Shown here in pieces: positions 9,142 through 18,436 of a DNA stretch of 64,000 nt. Position 1 is the first letter of the stretch. The number at the start of each line of letters is the position of its first letter. The DNA comes from Cytobacillus pseudoceanisediminis. GTDB lineage: Bacteria > Bacillota > Bacilli > Bacillales > Cytobacillaceae. A model generated the notes under the pieces. The model was given only the letters and a program-made list of their open reading frames with translations. It searched no databases and was not told where the DNA came from. The position numbers were made by a program, and so were the translations under genes. The stretch spans positions 3,162,001-3,226,000 of the forward strand of contig NZ_CP097349.1 in assembly GCF_023516215.1 (NCBI RefSeq). Reading direction: 5' to 3'.

Positions 9142-10655
9142 GTGAAGCAGAACTTAATGGTTTTCTATATATCGGTGGGCATATTATTATTGCTTGTTTT
9201 ATTCGGTGTTTTTGTCCCGGATTCGCTGGAGAGAGTGACAGCAAATGTACAGGCTTTTATCACCGATAAATTCGGCTGGTATTATTTAATTCTTGTATCA
9301 TTTATCGTTATTGTTAATTTGTACTTTTTAATAAGTCCATTAGGCAGAATTAAGCTTGGGAAGCCGGATGACAAACCCGAATTTTCCCGCCCTACTTGGT
9401 TTGCGATGCTGTTTAGTGCGGGAATGGGGATCGGCCTGGTTTTCTGGGGTGCAGCTGAACCGATTTATCACTATGCAGTTGGGTCTCCAACTGGCGGAGA
9501 GGTAGGGACTGACCAGGCCATTAGGCATGCCATGAGATATACTTACTTCCATTGGGGAATCCATGCATGGGCGATTTATGGAATTGTGGCGCTTGTTTTG
9601 GCTTACTTTATTTTCCGCCACGGGGAACCTGGTTTGATCAGTGCCACTTTAAAGCCGATTTTAGGCGACCATACACAGAAAGCAACAGGGAAGATCATTG
9701 ATATTCTTTCAGTGGTTGCGACTGTGATTGGTGTGGCAACGACACTTGGGTTTGGGGCTGTGCAGATTAACGGAGGGTTGTCTTATCTTTTTGGCATACC
9801 GGTTAGCATTACAGTCCAGTTCATTATTGTGGCTATTGTTACGGTTCTTTTCATGATATCCGCATGGTCTGGACTTGGCAAGGGCATCAAAATCTTGAGC
9901 AATGCCAATATGATTTTAGCAGTGATTCTATTTTTGCTCACTTTTTCCTGGGACCTTCTTTGTTCATCTTAAACCTGTTCACCAATACACTTGGGTCTTA
10001 TCTGCAGAATTTGCCTGGCATGAGCCTCAGAATTGCGCCGTTAGATCCAGAAGTCAGGGAATGGATTAATGCCTGGACGATTTTTTACTGGGCCTGGTGG
10101 ATTGCCTGGGCACCCTTCGTAGGGATTTTTATCGCCCGTGTTTCAAAAGGGAGAACCATCCGGGAATTTGTTTTTGGGGTCCTCCTTGTGCCATCGCTAA
10201 TAGGCTTCATATGGTTTGCAACTTTTGGCGGGACAGCAATGATGCAAGAGCATAACGGTGTTGCCAAAATTTCCGAATTGGCTACTGAGGAAGCTTTATT
10301 TGGTGTATTTTCCAACTTGCCGATGGGAACGATCCTTTCTGTTATCGCCATTCTGCTCATTTGTACATTCTTTATTACCTCTGCCGACTCCGGCACATAT
10401 GTCTTAGGAATGATGACAACAAATGGCTCACACCATCCTGGCAATAAGATAAAAATGGTCTGGGGAATATTGCTTGCTGCCATCTCATTGGTTCTGCTTT
10501 ATTCCGGCGGGCTTCAAGCACTGCAGAATACGATGATTGCAGCAGCTCTTCCTTTCTCCGTCATCATGGCATTAATGACCTTCAGTCTGATCAAGGCTCT
10601 GCAGAAAGAAGCGAAGGAGCTGGGGATTGGAAAAATCCCGAAGAAGAAAGTGTAA
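9142..10655 (+). CDS. BCCT-family glycine betaine/choline transporter, frameshifted
   Basis: The protein carries BCCT hallmarks: [14 protein letters not shown] near residue 105, [12 protein letters not shown] near 140, [14 protein letters not shown], and [15 protein letters not shown] near the end. The family imports betaine, choline or carnitine with Na+ or H+ for osmoprotection. The frame breaks at the T5 run 9942-9946; one more T reads through as [16 protein letters not shown], giving about 504 residues and twelve helices. I choose GTG 9142 because AAGGAG lies seven bases upstream; the ATG at 9109 has no ribosome binding site. OpuD or a related carrier is the closest functional idea. Confidence 0.88.
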
Positions 10656-10658
10656 AAT

Positions 10659-10692
10659 AAAACCTGCAGATATGGCGTCTGCAGGTTTTCCT
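10659..10692. terminator. Bidirectional intrinsic terminator
   Basis: CCTGCAGA (10663-10670) pairs with TCTGCAGG (10678-10685), with AAAA before and TTTT after. It separates the BCCT gene from the convergent AraC-type gene. Confidence 0.82.
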
Positions 10693-10694
10693 GT

Positions 10695-11558
10695 TTATTT
10701 TACCGGGATCCAGATCTCTGAATAATAATCAGAATTGGAAGCATCACCTGCCGTATAGACTTCCAGCTCCGGTGCAGCAGCATGTTCATAGCCGCTGGAT
10801 GGAAACCATTCTGAGAAGATTTTTTTCCAGGTGTTTTGCATGGCATGCGGCATGGCGCCATGTACTTCAAATACCGCCCATTTGGAGGCCGGGACTTCCA
10901 GGCACTCGAAGCTGTCAGGCTTTTCGCCTTTAAAGCTTGCCCCGATCCAATAATCCATGCTGTCAGGCTTCTTGCTGCGGTTATCGACACACACACCGAG
11001 AACTCCTTTAATCTCGCCATTATTCAGCATAAATAGCTTGTCAGCAGTCCCGTTGCTATTCACTTCATCCCACATTTTCGGGATGCCGGCCAGATTCTCT
11101 TCATTGCACAATGAGAACTCCCTTTTGATTCCTGCTACTTGGAAAGCTTCTTTTTTGACAATTGCATATTGCATTGGTTCTGCCCCTTTCAGACTCACCT
11201 GAATTACCAGGCGGTTATATGATTTCAGCTTTCCGGAGAAATTTCTTGCTTCAGTCGGGGTCATGCCATGCTGCCTGCGGAAAGCCTTAGTAAAAGCCTC
11301 GGGAGTGTCATAGCCGTATTTATAGGCAAGATCAATCACTTTGCGGTCTGTTCGGACCAGTTCCTGTGCTGCGAGGGTCAGTCTTCTTCCCCGTATATAT
11401 TCGCCCACCGGCATATCCGTCAAAATGGCGAATGTACGCTGAAAATGAAATACGGAGGAGTTGGCTTCCTCCGCGGCTTTCCCGATGGAAAGATCCTCAT
11501 CCAGCAAATGCTCCTCTATATAATCAATCGCCTTCTGCAGCGATACGATCCATGACAT
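10695..11558 (-). CDS. AraC-family regulator with GyrI-like effector domain
   Basis: Residues 1-105 form an AraC-type double helix-turn-helix (ending AFRRQHGMTPTEAR). Residues 125-287 match the GyrI-like/SOUL-type effector domain (DYWIGASFKG, FEVHGAMPHAMQNTWKKIFSEWFPSSGYE, YYSEIWIPVK). Proteins of this design sense hydrophobic compounds and activate drug-resistance or efflux genes, as do Rob and SoxS-like activators with a BmrR-type pocket. It is a single gene; the convergent BCCT gene is not an obvious target. Confidence 0.85.
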   Translation of the reverse strand: MSWIVSLQKAIDYIEEHLLDEDLSIGKAAEEANSSVFHFQRTFAILTDMPVGEYIRGRRLTLAAQELVRTDRKVIDLAYKYGYDTPEAFTKAFRRQHGMTPTEARNFSGKLKSYNRLVIQVSLKGAEPMQYAIVKKEAFQVAGIKREFSLCNEENLAGIPKMWDEVNSNGTADKLFMLNNGEIKGVLGVCVDNRSKKPDSMDYWIGASFKGEKPDSFECLEVPASKWAVFEVHGAMPHAMQNTWKKIFSEWFPSSGYEHAAAPELEVYTAGDASNSDYYSEIWIPVK

Positions 11559-11730
11559 TACTGATCACTCCCTTGATTATATCCTACCTTTTTCTCTTTT
11601 TGTCTTCCTGTCATTTTTTGCTTTGTTTTGGCAGGTTTGTATTAAAGAATTCTTATTTTAGAAGGGGAATACCTGCATGTTGGGAAAATTTTATGCGGCT
11701 GCTGGCAGACCGGAGCAGAATTATGAAAAT

Positions 11731-11870
11731 AGCGGCCAAAATGGGGGATTTACCGGCCTATTTTGCCGTTTCACCGGCCAAGTTTAGGAAAATACCGGCC
11801 AAAGTGGGGAATTTACCGGCCAAAATCACTTCATCATATTTATCGGTCAGTTTCCAACTATATCGGTCAG
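11731..11870. repeat. Degenerate repeat phased at 21 bp, core ACCGGCC
   Basis: The core (A/T)ACCGGCC or its variant occurs at 11731 (AGCGGCC), 11752, 11773, 11794 and 11815, exactly 21 bases apart, then as ATCGGTC at 11842 and 11862. The sequence between cores varies but keeps AAAxTGGGGxATTT in some units. It lies between the AraC gene and the catalase terminator. The rest of the 380-base gap (11559-11730) shows nothing I can name. Confidence 0.75.
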
Positions 11871-11893
11871 TCCTTTATCTATCAAGAAATCAG

Positions 11894-11930
11894 AAAAAAG
11901 CCAGCCTCCCCATAACGGGCAGCTGGCTTC
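11894..11930 (-). terminator. Intrinsic terminator of the catalase gene
   Basis: On the minus strand AAGCCAGC and GCTGGCTT pair around a 17-base loop, followed by TTTTTT. Confidence 0.7.
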
Positions 11931-11939
11931 GATGGCACC

Positions 11940-14027
11940 TTATATGGCACGTCCCCAGTGCCGGTGCATGGCAATGCTATTAATTAAATTTTCGCTTGCG
12001 GATGCATCGCCGGCTTTGATTTCGACGATTCCCATTTCCGATAGGGTTTGTGATTGCCCCAGCGTGTTCATTGCTTCTGGAGGCAGCAGTTCGGCTCCTT
12101 CGCCGCCAAACGCAATGGTTTTAAGATGCTTGTAGGCTTCGCTGACGAATTCCTTGGCCTGCGGCACCTTCTTCAGGGCTTCAGCACTTTCTTTTCCTCC
12201 TGCCACATAGATGCCGTCATACATTACTGAGTGAGAGGTCAGGAATGTTTTCACTGCTTCCAATTCTCCGCCGTCTCCTTTGATCATGCCCAGGTTTTTG
12301 CTGACAATCTCCGGCATGATTCCTGCACCTTTCAAAGCTTCCATTACGCTTTTGACTTCAGAATAGTTGAATCCATTATCAGCGAGAATGGCGACTTTCC
12401 GGGTCTTAGGTGATTTAGCTGTGTTCATTTGGCTAAGAGCAGGCGAAGAGAGCGTCACTTTGGATTCATTCGCAGCATCCGGCACTTTTACGCCAACTCC
12501 GAGGGCAATTTGCTCGGCAAGGAAGCTATCCACATTGCTGAACATGTCTACAACCTGCTGCTTCACATCCTTGTTCATCACCTTGCCCACTTCAAAGCGG
12601 AACGCCTCGATCATATGCTGCTTTTCCACTTCAGACATGCTGTTCCAGAACATTTTCGCCTGGCTGTAATGGTCTTTGAAGCTGTCGCTGCGCTCGCGCA
12701 CCTTGCGTCCTTCGACTTTTTCCTGGTAATGAACATAGCCGCCCTCTTCTGCTGTGGCAGGGCTTGGATCATTATTCTGCATCGAGTTTTTATGATAGGC
12801 AACCGGCCCTTTATTAATCGTCATGCGATGGTAGCCGTCATACTGATTATTGTGGAACGGGCAGACCGGACGATTGATCGGGATCTCATGGAAGTTCGGA
12901 CCGCCAAGGCGGATCAGCTGGGTGTCGGTATAGGAAAATAAACGTCCCTGCAGCAGCGGGTCATTTGAAAAATCAATGCCAGGTACGACATGTCCCGGGT
13001 GGAACGCGGCCTGCTCTGTTTCAGCAAATACATTATCCTGGTTACGGTTCAGGGTCATTTTCCCGATGATCTTAACCGGGACCATTTCCTCCGGCCATAG
13101 CTTTGTTGCATCCAGAATATCAAAGTCAAAGGAGAATTCATCTTCCTCCTCAATCATCTGAACTCCAAGCTCAAATTCAGGGTAATTCCCCATTTCGATG
13201 GCTTCCCAAAGATCACGTCGGTGGAAATCCGGATCCTTTCCGGCAAGTTTTTGGGCTTCATCAAAAACCAGGGAATGTGTGCCCAGAACAGGCTTCCAGT
13301 GAAATTTCACAAAACGTGCCTTGCCCTGCTCGTTCACAAATCGGAACGTGTGAACGCCAAAGCCCTCCATCATGCGGAAGCTGCGCGGGATGGCACGGTC
13401 TGACATTGTCCACATGATCATATGGGCTGTTTCAGTATTGTTGGCGGCAAAATCCCAGAACGTATCATGGGCCGTTGAAGCCTGCGGCATTTCGTTATGC
13501 GGCTCCGGCTTGAATGAATGAACCAGATCAGGGAATTTGATGGCATCCTGAATGAAAAACACCGGAATATTATTGCCGACTAAGTCGTAGTTGCCTTCTT
13601 CGGTATAAAACTTCGTTGCAAAGCCGCGGGCATCACGTACAGAGTCTGCCGAGCCGCGGGAGCCTGCAACTGTGGAGAAGCGAACAAAGACCGGGGTTTT
13701 CACAGATGGATCCTGCAGAAACTTTGCCCGGGTATATTCTGCCATGGGTTCATACACCTGGAAGTAGCCATGTGCGCCAAAACCGCGGGCATGGACAACC
13801 CGTTCCGGGATGCGCTCATGGTCAAAATGCGTCATTTTTTCCCTGAAGTGAAAGTCCTCCATCAAGGTCGGGCCGCGGGAACCAGCTTTTAACGAATGCT
13901 CATCCTCCGAAACCTTGACTCCCTGGTTCGTCGTAAGCTTCTTTCCTGTATTATCCATGCGAAACTCTTCAAGCTGCCTGTCCTTGCTGTGCTCATTTAC
14001 ACCTTTGTTTTGCGGATCTTGTTTCAA
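11940..14027 (-). CDS. katE: Large-subunit catalase HPII with C-terminal DJ-1/PfpI-like domain
   Basis: A 695-residue heme catalase. The catalytic His is in [11 protein letters not shown], the distal Asn in [13 protein letters not shown], and the proximal heme Tyr in [18 protein letters not shown]. After about residue 545 comes a class I glutamine-amidotransferase-like domain ([15 protein letters not shown] to [11 protein letters not shown]), the mark of the HPII/KatE clade. It breaks down hydrogen peroxide to water and oxygen. Start TTG 14027 is chosen because AGGAGG lies eight bases upstream. A sigma-B-type promoter at 14101-14125 and a 16-bp palindrome at 14050-14065 lie upstream, consistent with general-stress control as for katE of Bacillus subtilis. 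Confidence 0.93.
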   Translation of the reverse strand: MKQDPQNKGVNEHSKDRQLEEFRMDNTGKKLTTNQGVKVSEDEHSLKAGSRGPTLMEDFHFREKMTHFDHERIPERVVHARGFGAHGYFQVYEPMAEYTRAKFLQDPSVKTPVFVRFSTVAGSRGSADSVRDARGFATKFYTEEGNYDLVGNNIPVFFIQDAIKFPDLVHSFKPEPHNEMPQASTAHDTFWDFAANNTETAHMIMWTMSDRAIPRSFRMMEGFGVHTFRFVNEQGKARFVKFHWKPVLGTHSLVFDEAQKLAGKDPDFHRRDLWEAIEMGNYPEFELGVQMIEEEDEFSFDFDILDATKLWPEEMVPVKIIGKMTLNRNQDNVFAETEQAAFHPGHVVPGIDFSNDPLLQGRLFSYTDTQLIRLGGPNFHEIPINRPVCPFHNNQYDGYHRMTINKGPVAYHKNSMQNNDPSPATAEEGGYVHYQEKVEGRKVRERSDSFKDHYSQAKMFWNSMSEVEKQHMIEAFRFEVGKVMNKDVKQQVVDMFSNVDSFLAEQIALGVGVKVPDAANESKVTLSSPALSQMNTAKSPKTRKVAILADNGFNYSEVKSVMEALKGAGIMPEIVSKNLGMIKGDGGELEAVKTFLTSHSVMYDGIYVAGGKESAEALKKVPQAKEFVSEAYKHLKTIAFGGEGAELLPPEAMNTLGQSQTLSEMGIVEIKAGDASASENLINSIAMHRHWGRAI

Positions 14028-14049
14028 ATGATTTTCCTCCTTATATATA

Positions 14050-14065
14050 AGAAGCAATTGCTTCT
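14050..14065. promoter_or_regulatory. Perfect 16-bp palindrome in the katE leader
   Basis: AGAAGCAATTGCTTCT lies between the proposed promoter and the ribosome binding site of katE. It does not match the PerR box (TTATAAT-type). It may be an operator or an RNA hairpin in the 5' leader. Confidence 0.45.
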
Positions 14066-14100
14066 GGGCTACGATTCAAACTATGTATCTATATGTTGAA

Positions 14101-14125
14101 ATACCCCAGAACTTAGGCGATAAAC
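14101..14125 (-). promoter_or_regulatory. Sigma-B-type promoter of katE
   Basis: On the minus strand GTTTAT (14125-14120) and GGGTAT (14106-14101) are separated by 13 bases, matching the Bacillus sigma-B consensus GTTTAA-N12-14-GGGTAT in the -10 fully and in the -35 with one mismatch. Confidence 0.75.
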
Positions 14126-14129
14126 GGCA

Positions 14130-14160
14130 AAATAAAAGAAAGCAGCGGAAAACTGCTTTC
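14130..14160 (-). terminator. Intrinsic terminator of the MFS gene
   Basis: On the minus strand GAAAGCAG and CTGCTTTC pair around a seven-base loop, followed by TTTTATTT. Confidence 0.8.
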
Positions 14161-14162
14161 TC

Positions 14163-15440
14163 TCAGGCTTGTGGGCTAATCTCTGTTTTAGGCTGATCTG
14201 CATCTCTCAGCAGCTGGATAAAGGTTCTTTTTTGCAGATGATACAGGATGAGCACCAGAATACAGCCTCCGCATGCAGCCATCAGGATCCAGACAGGCAT
14301 TTTTTCAAGCAGGAAGCCAAAAAAGATAAAGCCGAGTGGTGTCATGGCACTTGCTCCTGTTTCAAGGAGTGACATAACCCTGCCCCGATAGGCATCAGGC
14401 GTGCCTTTTTGCAGTAAAACCATCACCGGAATATTGATTACCATGATAACTGATGATAACAGCAGGACCATACCAATTAAAAAAGGAAACATGATGCTGT
14501 TTGAAATGCCCATTAAGCCAGGAAAATTCGGGATGCCAAGCAGTGCAATGATGAGGGACATGGCCATTACGCCCCCAAAGATGGTTACTTCTTTTCTCTT
14601 TACCTCGGGACGGGCAGATAGAACGACCGACATAATCAGCATCCCGACGGAAAAGGCCCCTTCAATAATACCCAGCTGAAGGGAACTCATTTCCCGCACA
14701 GTCAGAACCAGATAAGGCATCGCAACGGGAAAAACCGCGAACCAAAAATTCAGCCAGATGCTAATGATAATGAGATTTTTAATGAACGGCTGATTTTTCA
14801 CATATGAAACGCCCATTTTCAGATCGTAGATCATACTCTTTTCTTCTAGTCTTTCTTTTTTCTCTGCAAATAGATTGTATTGAATTAGTAAACTGGTGAT
14901 GCCGGAGACTGTGAAGGCGATGATGTTGATAAGCATGAAGAATGATAAATGAAAGATGCCAAAGAAGACGCCCCCAAGAACAGGTCCCAAGATGGCGGAT
15001 GATGAAGCTGCGGCCTGATTGAGTGACATCGCTTTTTGCAGAGTATCAGGACCGACCATGTTGTAAATCGCTGAAGTGACTGCCGCTGAATAAAAGGTAT
15101 TCAAAATGCTTAGAACAGCTGTGGCTGTGTAGAGGAGCCAGATTTCCTGTGTGACAAAAAGATACAGCAGCAAAATGGCAAGCAGCCAGACTGCACAGGC
15201 AAAATCGGAAATAATGATGATTTTTTTGCGGTCCCACCTGTCACTGAGGGCGCCCGCAACAGGGGAAAGCAGAATTCTTGGCAGTGCACTAAGAATGAGG
15301 GTTATGGCAAAGTTCAGACTGGATCCAGTTTCTGCAAGGATATATAAGCCAATGGCAAAACCGTAAATGGAGGAACCGAGCACTGCTGTCATTTTCCCTG
15401 TCAGAAAAAGTGTTATATTTTTTTTAATCTGGGTTTCCAT
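14163..15440 (-). CDS. MFS efflux transporter paired with an ArsR-like regulator
   Basis: The 425-residue protein has about twelve helices and the MFS loop motif GALSDRWDRKKIIIISD after helix 2. It resembles the MefA/MFS_3 group of drug exporters. It begins immediately after the stop codon of the upstream regulator gene (TAG then ATG), so the two are translationally coupled; such regulator-pump pairs usually control the pump by its substrate. Substrate unknown. Confidence 0.85.
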   Translation of the reverse strand: METQIKKNITLFLTGKMTAVLGSSIYGFAIGLYILAETGSSLNFAITLILSALPRILLSPVAGALSDRWDRKKIIIISDFACAVWLLAILLLYLFVTQEIWLLYTATAVLSILNTFYSAAVTSAIYNMVGPDTLQKAMSLNQAAASSSAILGPVLGGVFFGIFHLSFFMLINIIAFTVSGITSLLIQYNLFAEKKERLEEKSMIYDLKMGVSYVKNQPFIKNLIIISIWLNFWFAVFPVAMPYLVLTVREMSSLQLGIIEGAFSVGMLIMSVVLSARPEVKRKEVTIFGGVMAMSLIIALLGIPNFPGLMGISNSIMFPFLIGMVLLLSSVIMVINIPVMVLLQKGTPDAYRGRVMSLLETGASAMTPLGFIFFGFLLEKMPVWILMAACGGCILVLILYHLQKRTFIQLLRDADQPKTEISPQA

Positions 15441-15926
15441 CTAATCTTCCTCCTCGGAATTAAGCAATTTGAAGCTGCAGGAGATTTCATATGAATTGCG
15501 CTTTATAGCCCCCTTTACGCTTTTTTCCATGTATTTAACCATCAGATCATACAAATCGTCCTGAAAATCCTTTAATTCATCATCTGTGAGGGAGATGCTT
15601 ATTCCCATTGATCTGCTGGATCCTTTTTCCTGCCCTTTCTCTTCTTTCAAGTTGAATTGCGTCGCTTTTGAACGGTAATACTTCTCGATAATTCCCCTGT
15701 TTTCTTTCGTTTCCTCAATCTCCAGTATTTCGCCTTTATAAAGCTGCTGAATATGGTAATGAATGCTTCCTGCAGACTTCCCTAGCTCTTCAGCAACCTG
15801 TTTGGCTGTCATGGCTTTTTTAGCGAGGAGGTAAATAATTTTTATCCTTAGCGGGCTGGATATCAGCTTCTGCTGTTCCAGATTAATCTCCATCGTTTTT
15901 TTGATTAAATCCAAAGAGGATTTCAC
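15441..15926 (-). CDS. ArsR-like winged-helix transcriptional regulator
   Basis: A 161-residue protein with a winged helix-turn-helix at residues 20-70 (SSPLRIKIIYLLAKKAMTAK, then VAEELGKSAGSIHYHIQQL), as in the ArsR/HTH_20 group. No metal-binding Cys motif is present in the recognition helix, so it probably senses an organic ligand. The C-terminal half is charged and helical and may dimerise. It directly precedes and is coupled to the MFS gene, which is the likely target, along with itself. The 250-base gap to the divergent kinase probably holds both promoters. Confidence 0.85.
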   Translation of the reverse strand: MKSSLDLIKKTMEINLEQQKLISSPLRIKIIYLLAKKAMTAKQVAEELGKSAGSIHYHIQQLYKGEILEIEETKENRGIIEKYYRSKATQFNLKEEKGQEKGSSRSMGISISLTDDELKDFQDDLYDLMVKYMEKSVKGAIKRNSYEISCSFKLLNSEEED

Positions 15927-16175
15927 CCTTTCTAATCTATTTATTTATTTTAATTTTATTATATGTTCTAAAAATTTAGAATGATACATCTTTTTAAAAT
16001 AAATAACAAAGAGGTTTCGGCAAACCATATTTCACTCGCATTGAAATATTAATCTTCACCCTCGACAATTTTGTATTTTCTGACAATATTATATAAAAAA
16101 AGCAAATGAGTATTGTCATAAATAGTAAAACAATATAGAATTTTCTTATAACCTCACAAAGAGGCAGGTGAAACG

Positions 16176-17434
16176 GTGGAAATCACAAAGCATTTTTTCT
16201 TTAATCTATCGCTCTTGATCGTCATCTTGTTTATTGTGCTGGTATGGGCGGAAAAAAGCTCTAAATTCCGGTTTTCCAAAGGCTGCTCTTTTATATGGCT
16301 TTTGTTCATGATCTGGATATGCTTTCAGTTTTCCTATCAGCCAAGCCCGCATTACTTTTTTGATTTACGATTGATACCTGTCATCATCGGCGGTTTATAT
16401 GCGGGAATCGGCCCCGCATTGGCCGGGTCTGTGATTTTGATGAGAAGTTTTTATGGAGTAGAACCTGGGTTTTATTCTAATATTCTTTTATATTTGCCCC
16501 TCGGGATTATTCTTTGGAGACTCTATCCTTGGTTTTGGAAGCAGGTGCCGCGAAAAAGGATTCGCCTTTCGATTATCATAACCCTGATTTTAAGTGTGCT
16601 GACCGTTGTCGTTATGGAACTATCGGTGCCGCCACAGAACCGGTTTGATGCCTGGTTTGCCTACCTGGTGATTCCGCCATTGGGTGTCTTCATGATTTCA
16701 TATGTATTCGAGTTTGCCAAAAGAAATCTGGATATCCGTGAAAATCTCGTAAGGGCAGAAAAGCTTGAAGCTGTGGAGCAAATGGGAGCAGCCATCTCAC
16801 ATGAAATCCGCAACCCCTGACGGCTGCAATTGGATTTGTACAGCTATTACAGGAACAGCGGCTGCCGCCGCGAAAAAGGGTTGAGTATTTGGGCATCGTG
16901 AAAGCAGAACTCGAATCGGCGGAACAGGTCATTCAAAATTATTTAACCTTTTCCAAGCCTTCCTTAGATAAGATCGAAGAAATTAATGTAAAAAAAGAAC
17001 TAATGCAAGTCATGAATATATTAAAACCGACCGCCAATCAGAATTCCGTAGAGATTAATGCCCATTTTGCCCTCCTCGGATCGATTAAAGGTGATCGGCA
17101 AAAATTCCACCAATGCTTTCTGAATGTAATTAAAAATTCAATCGAGGCCATGCCGCGCGGCGGGCAATTATACATAGAAACACACTATAGCAGCAGCCAG
17201 ATCACCATCGAAATAAAAGACACCGGTGTCGGCATGACGTCCGATCAGCTTCAGCGTTTAGGTGAACCCTACTATTCTACAAAAGGCTCCAAAGGGACCG
17301 GTCTCGGTATGATGGTCGTGTTCAGTATTGTAAGGGCCATGGATGGCAATGTTCGCGTCAAAAGCGAAGTGGGTAAAGGCACTGTTTTCAGGTTTACATT
17401 TCCGAACTTTAAGTCGAAGATACATAATGAATAA
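16176..17434 (+). CDS. Second KinB-like sensor histidine kinase, frameshifted in the H box
   Basis: The N-terminal 185 residues are membrane-embedded and match the 5TM-5TMR_LYT design (DLRLIPVIIGGLYAGIGPALAG). The H box is AISHEIRNP and then the frame stops. At 16814-16817 there are four C; five would read on as NPLTAAIGFVQLLQEQ and join the downstream frame, which holds the N box (VIKNSIEAMPRG) and G box (GTGLGMMVV). The restored protein has about 419 residues, nearly the same length as the kinase at 129-1382. It probably feeds the sporulation phosphorelay. The GTG start follows GAGGCAGGTG. Confidence 0.85.
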
Positions 17435-17435
17435 A

Positions 17436-17468
17436 AAAACAGCAGCGGCAGCCTGCTGTTTTTTTACT
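17436..17468. terminator. Bidirectional intrinsic terminator
   Basis: ACAGCAG (17439-17445) pairs with CTGCTGT (17453-17459), with seven A before and seven T after; it serves the kinase (+) and the phosphatase gene (-). Confidence 0.85.
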
Positions 17469-17471
17469 GGC

Positions 17472-18068
17472 TTAACATGATTCTATCTGCTTCACCTCAA
17501 GATGCTTCGTGCAGTTATACAGCTCACAGATCCACTGGCTATCTTTGATCAAAAGCTTTGTGATGGATGTGTTTTTCAGCGGGGAGGACAGATCCGTGTG
17601 CGGCACAAGTTCCCTTAACAGATGGCGGATGAAGGAACCGTGGCTTACGATCAGCACGTTTTCGCCCGGGTGCTTATCTGTGATTTCCTGGAGGAACTCA
17701 AGTCCTCTATGAATGATGCTTTCTTTCGGCTCAAAACCGAGGTCCATTTCCCGCCAGTCTTTGCCCCATTTTTCAAGACGCTCTGCTTCGGTTGTGCCTT
17801 CAATCATCCCGCCGCCGACTTCCCTTATTCGGGGATCGAGGTGAAGGGGAATGGAACCGGTTTTCTTCTGGATGGCTTCCGCAGTCTGCTTTGCCCTCAG
17901 GAGATTGCTTGAATAAATCACATCCCAGCTTTCTCGGCCAAGCCGTTCTGCCAGGCGTTCCGCCTCAGCCAATCCTTCTTCATGGAGAGGAATATCCGAG
18001 CTTCCCTGTGCCCGTCCCTCCTTATTCCAGGCTGTAATTCCGTGCCTGATCAATCCGATTTTTGTCAT
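17472..18068 (-). CDS. Histidine phosphatase (phosphoglycerate mutase-like)
   Basis: The 198-residue protein starts with the RHG motif (IGLIRHGITAWN), whose His is phosphorylated during catalysis, and has the second His in LIVSHGSFIRHLL near residue 145. Arg and Glu of the pocket are also present (SSNLLRAKQTAE, EVGGGMIEGTT). It is a cytoplasmic phosphatase of the PhoE/GpmB-like group; its substrate is unknown. GAAAGGA precedes the ATG. Confidence 0.85.
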   Translation of the reverse strand: MTKIGLIRHGITAWNKEGRAQGSSDIPLHEEGLAEAERLAERLGRESWDVIYSSNLLRAKQTAEAIQKKTGSIPLHLDPRIREVGGGMIEGTTEAERLEKWGKDWREMDLGFEPKESIIHRGLEFLQEITDKHPGENVLIVSHGSFIRHLLRELVPHTDLSSPLKNTSITKLLIKDSQWICELYNCTKHLEVKQIESC

Positions 18069-18138
18069 CTATAACACGTCCTTTCTTTTCACTTGTTTCG
18101 GTATTTAATTAAAATAGCAATTTCCTTTTGGAGGATGC

Positions 18139-18189
18139 AAATAGAAGGGCAGCTTTCATAAATAGAATGTCGAAATCTGCAAATAGAAT
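18139..18189. repeat. Short repeat phased at 21 bp, core AAATAGAA
   Basis: AAATAGAA occurs at 18139, 18160 and 18181, exactly 21 bases apart, with a further AAATAG at 18112. The patch overlaps the 3' end of the small membrane-protein frame at 18156-18389. Confidence 0.55.
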
Positions 18190-18389
18190 AGTGGCTCCAG
18201 CATACAGGCTTCACCCTCATCATCTGCCGAACAGAAATATCCGCTCAGTATTAAGAAGCTGATCAAAAAGATAAAGCTCTTGTGCCTTAGCGCGTGTTTT
18301 CCAGCCGGTTTTCTTACTCCGCCGAAAAAGAAATAAAAAGACCCGGCAGCAAAGATAAAATAGGCAGCTACCTGAAGAAACAATTCCAC
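18156..18389 (-). CDS. Small two-helix membrane protein, unknown
   Basis: GTG at 18389 is preceded by AGGGGGATCTT, a good ribosome binding site. The 77-residue product has two hydrophobic helices (about 5-25 and 38-52) separated by a basic loop (VRKPAGKHALRHK), suggesting an N-out hairpin. The last ten codons run into the AAATAGAA repeat patch, so the true end may be different or the tail recently altered. No family recognised. It follows the signal peptidase gene on the same strand, after a terminator hairpin. Confidence 0.5.
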   Translation of the reverse strand: MELFLQVAAYFIFAAGSFYFFFGGVRKPAGKHALRHKSFIFLISFLILSGYFCSADDEGEACMLEPLFYLQISTFYL

Positions 18390-18408
18390 AAGATCCCCCT
18401 ATTATGTA

Positions 18409-18433
18409 AAAGGAGCGGTGCCTGCCGCTCCTG
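18409..18433 (-). terminator. Intrinsic terminator of the DinB-signal peptidase unit
   Basis: AGGAGCGG (18411-18418) pairs with CCGCTCCT (18425-18432); on the minus strand it is followed by TTTTACA. It also lies just upstream of the small membrane-protein gene. Confidence 0.7.
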
Positions 18434-18436
18434 AAG

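Noticed and set aside
11366..11983. 205-codon plus-strand open frame
   Set aside because: It runs antisense to the AraC gene and across the ACCGGCC array, with no ribosome binding site; a shadow frame.
12429..12941. 170-codon plus-strand frame inside katE
   Set aside because: Antisense of catalase coding sequence with no family features.
16814..16817. The second KinB-like kinase as a real pseudogene
   Set aside because: One extra C restores the whole kinase with intact motifs, and the same type of error occurs in many other genes here.
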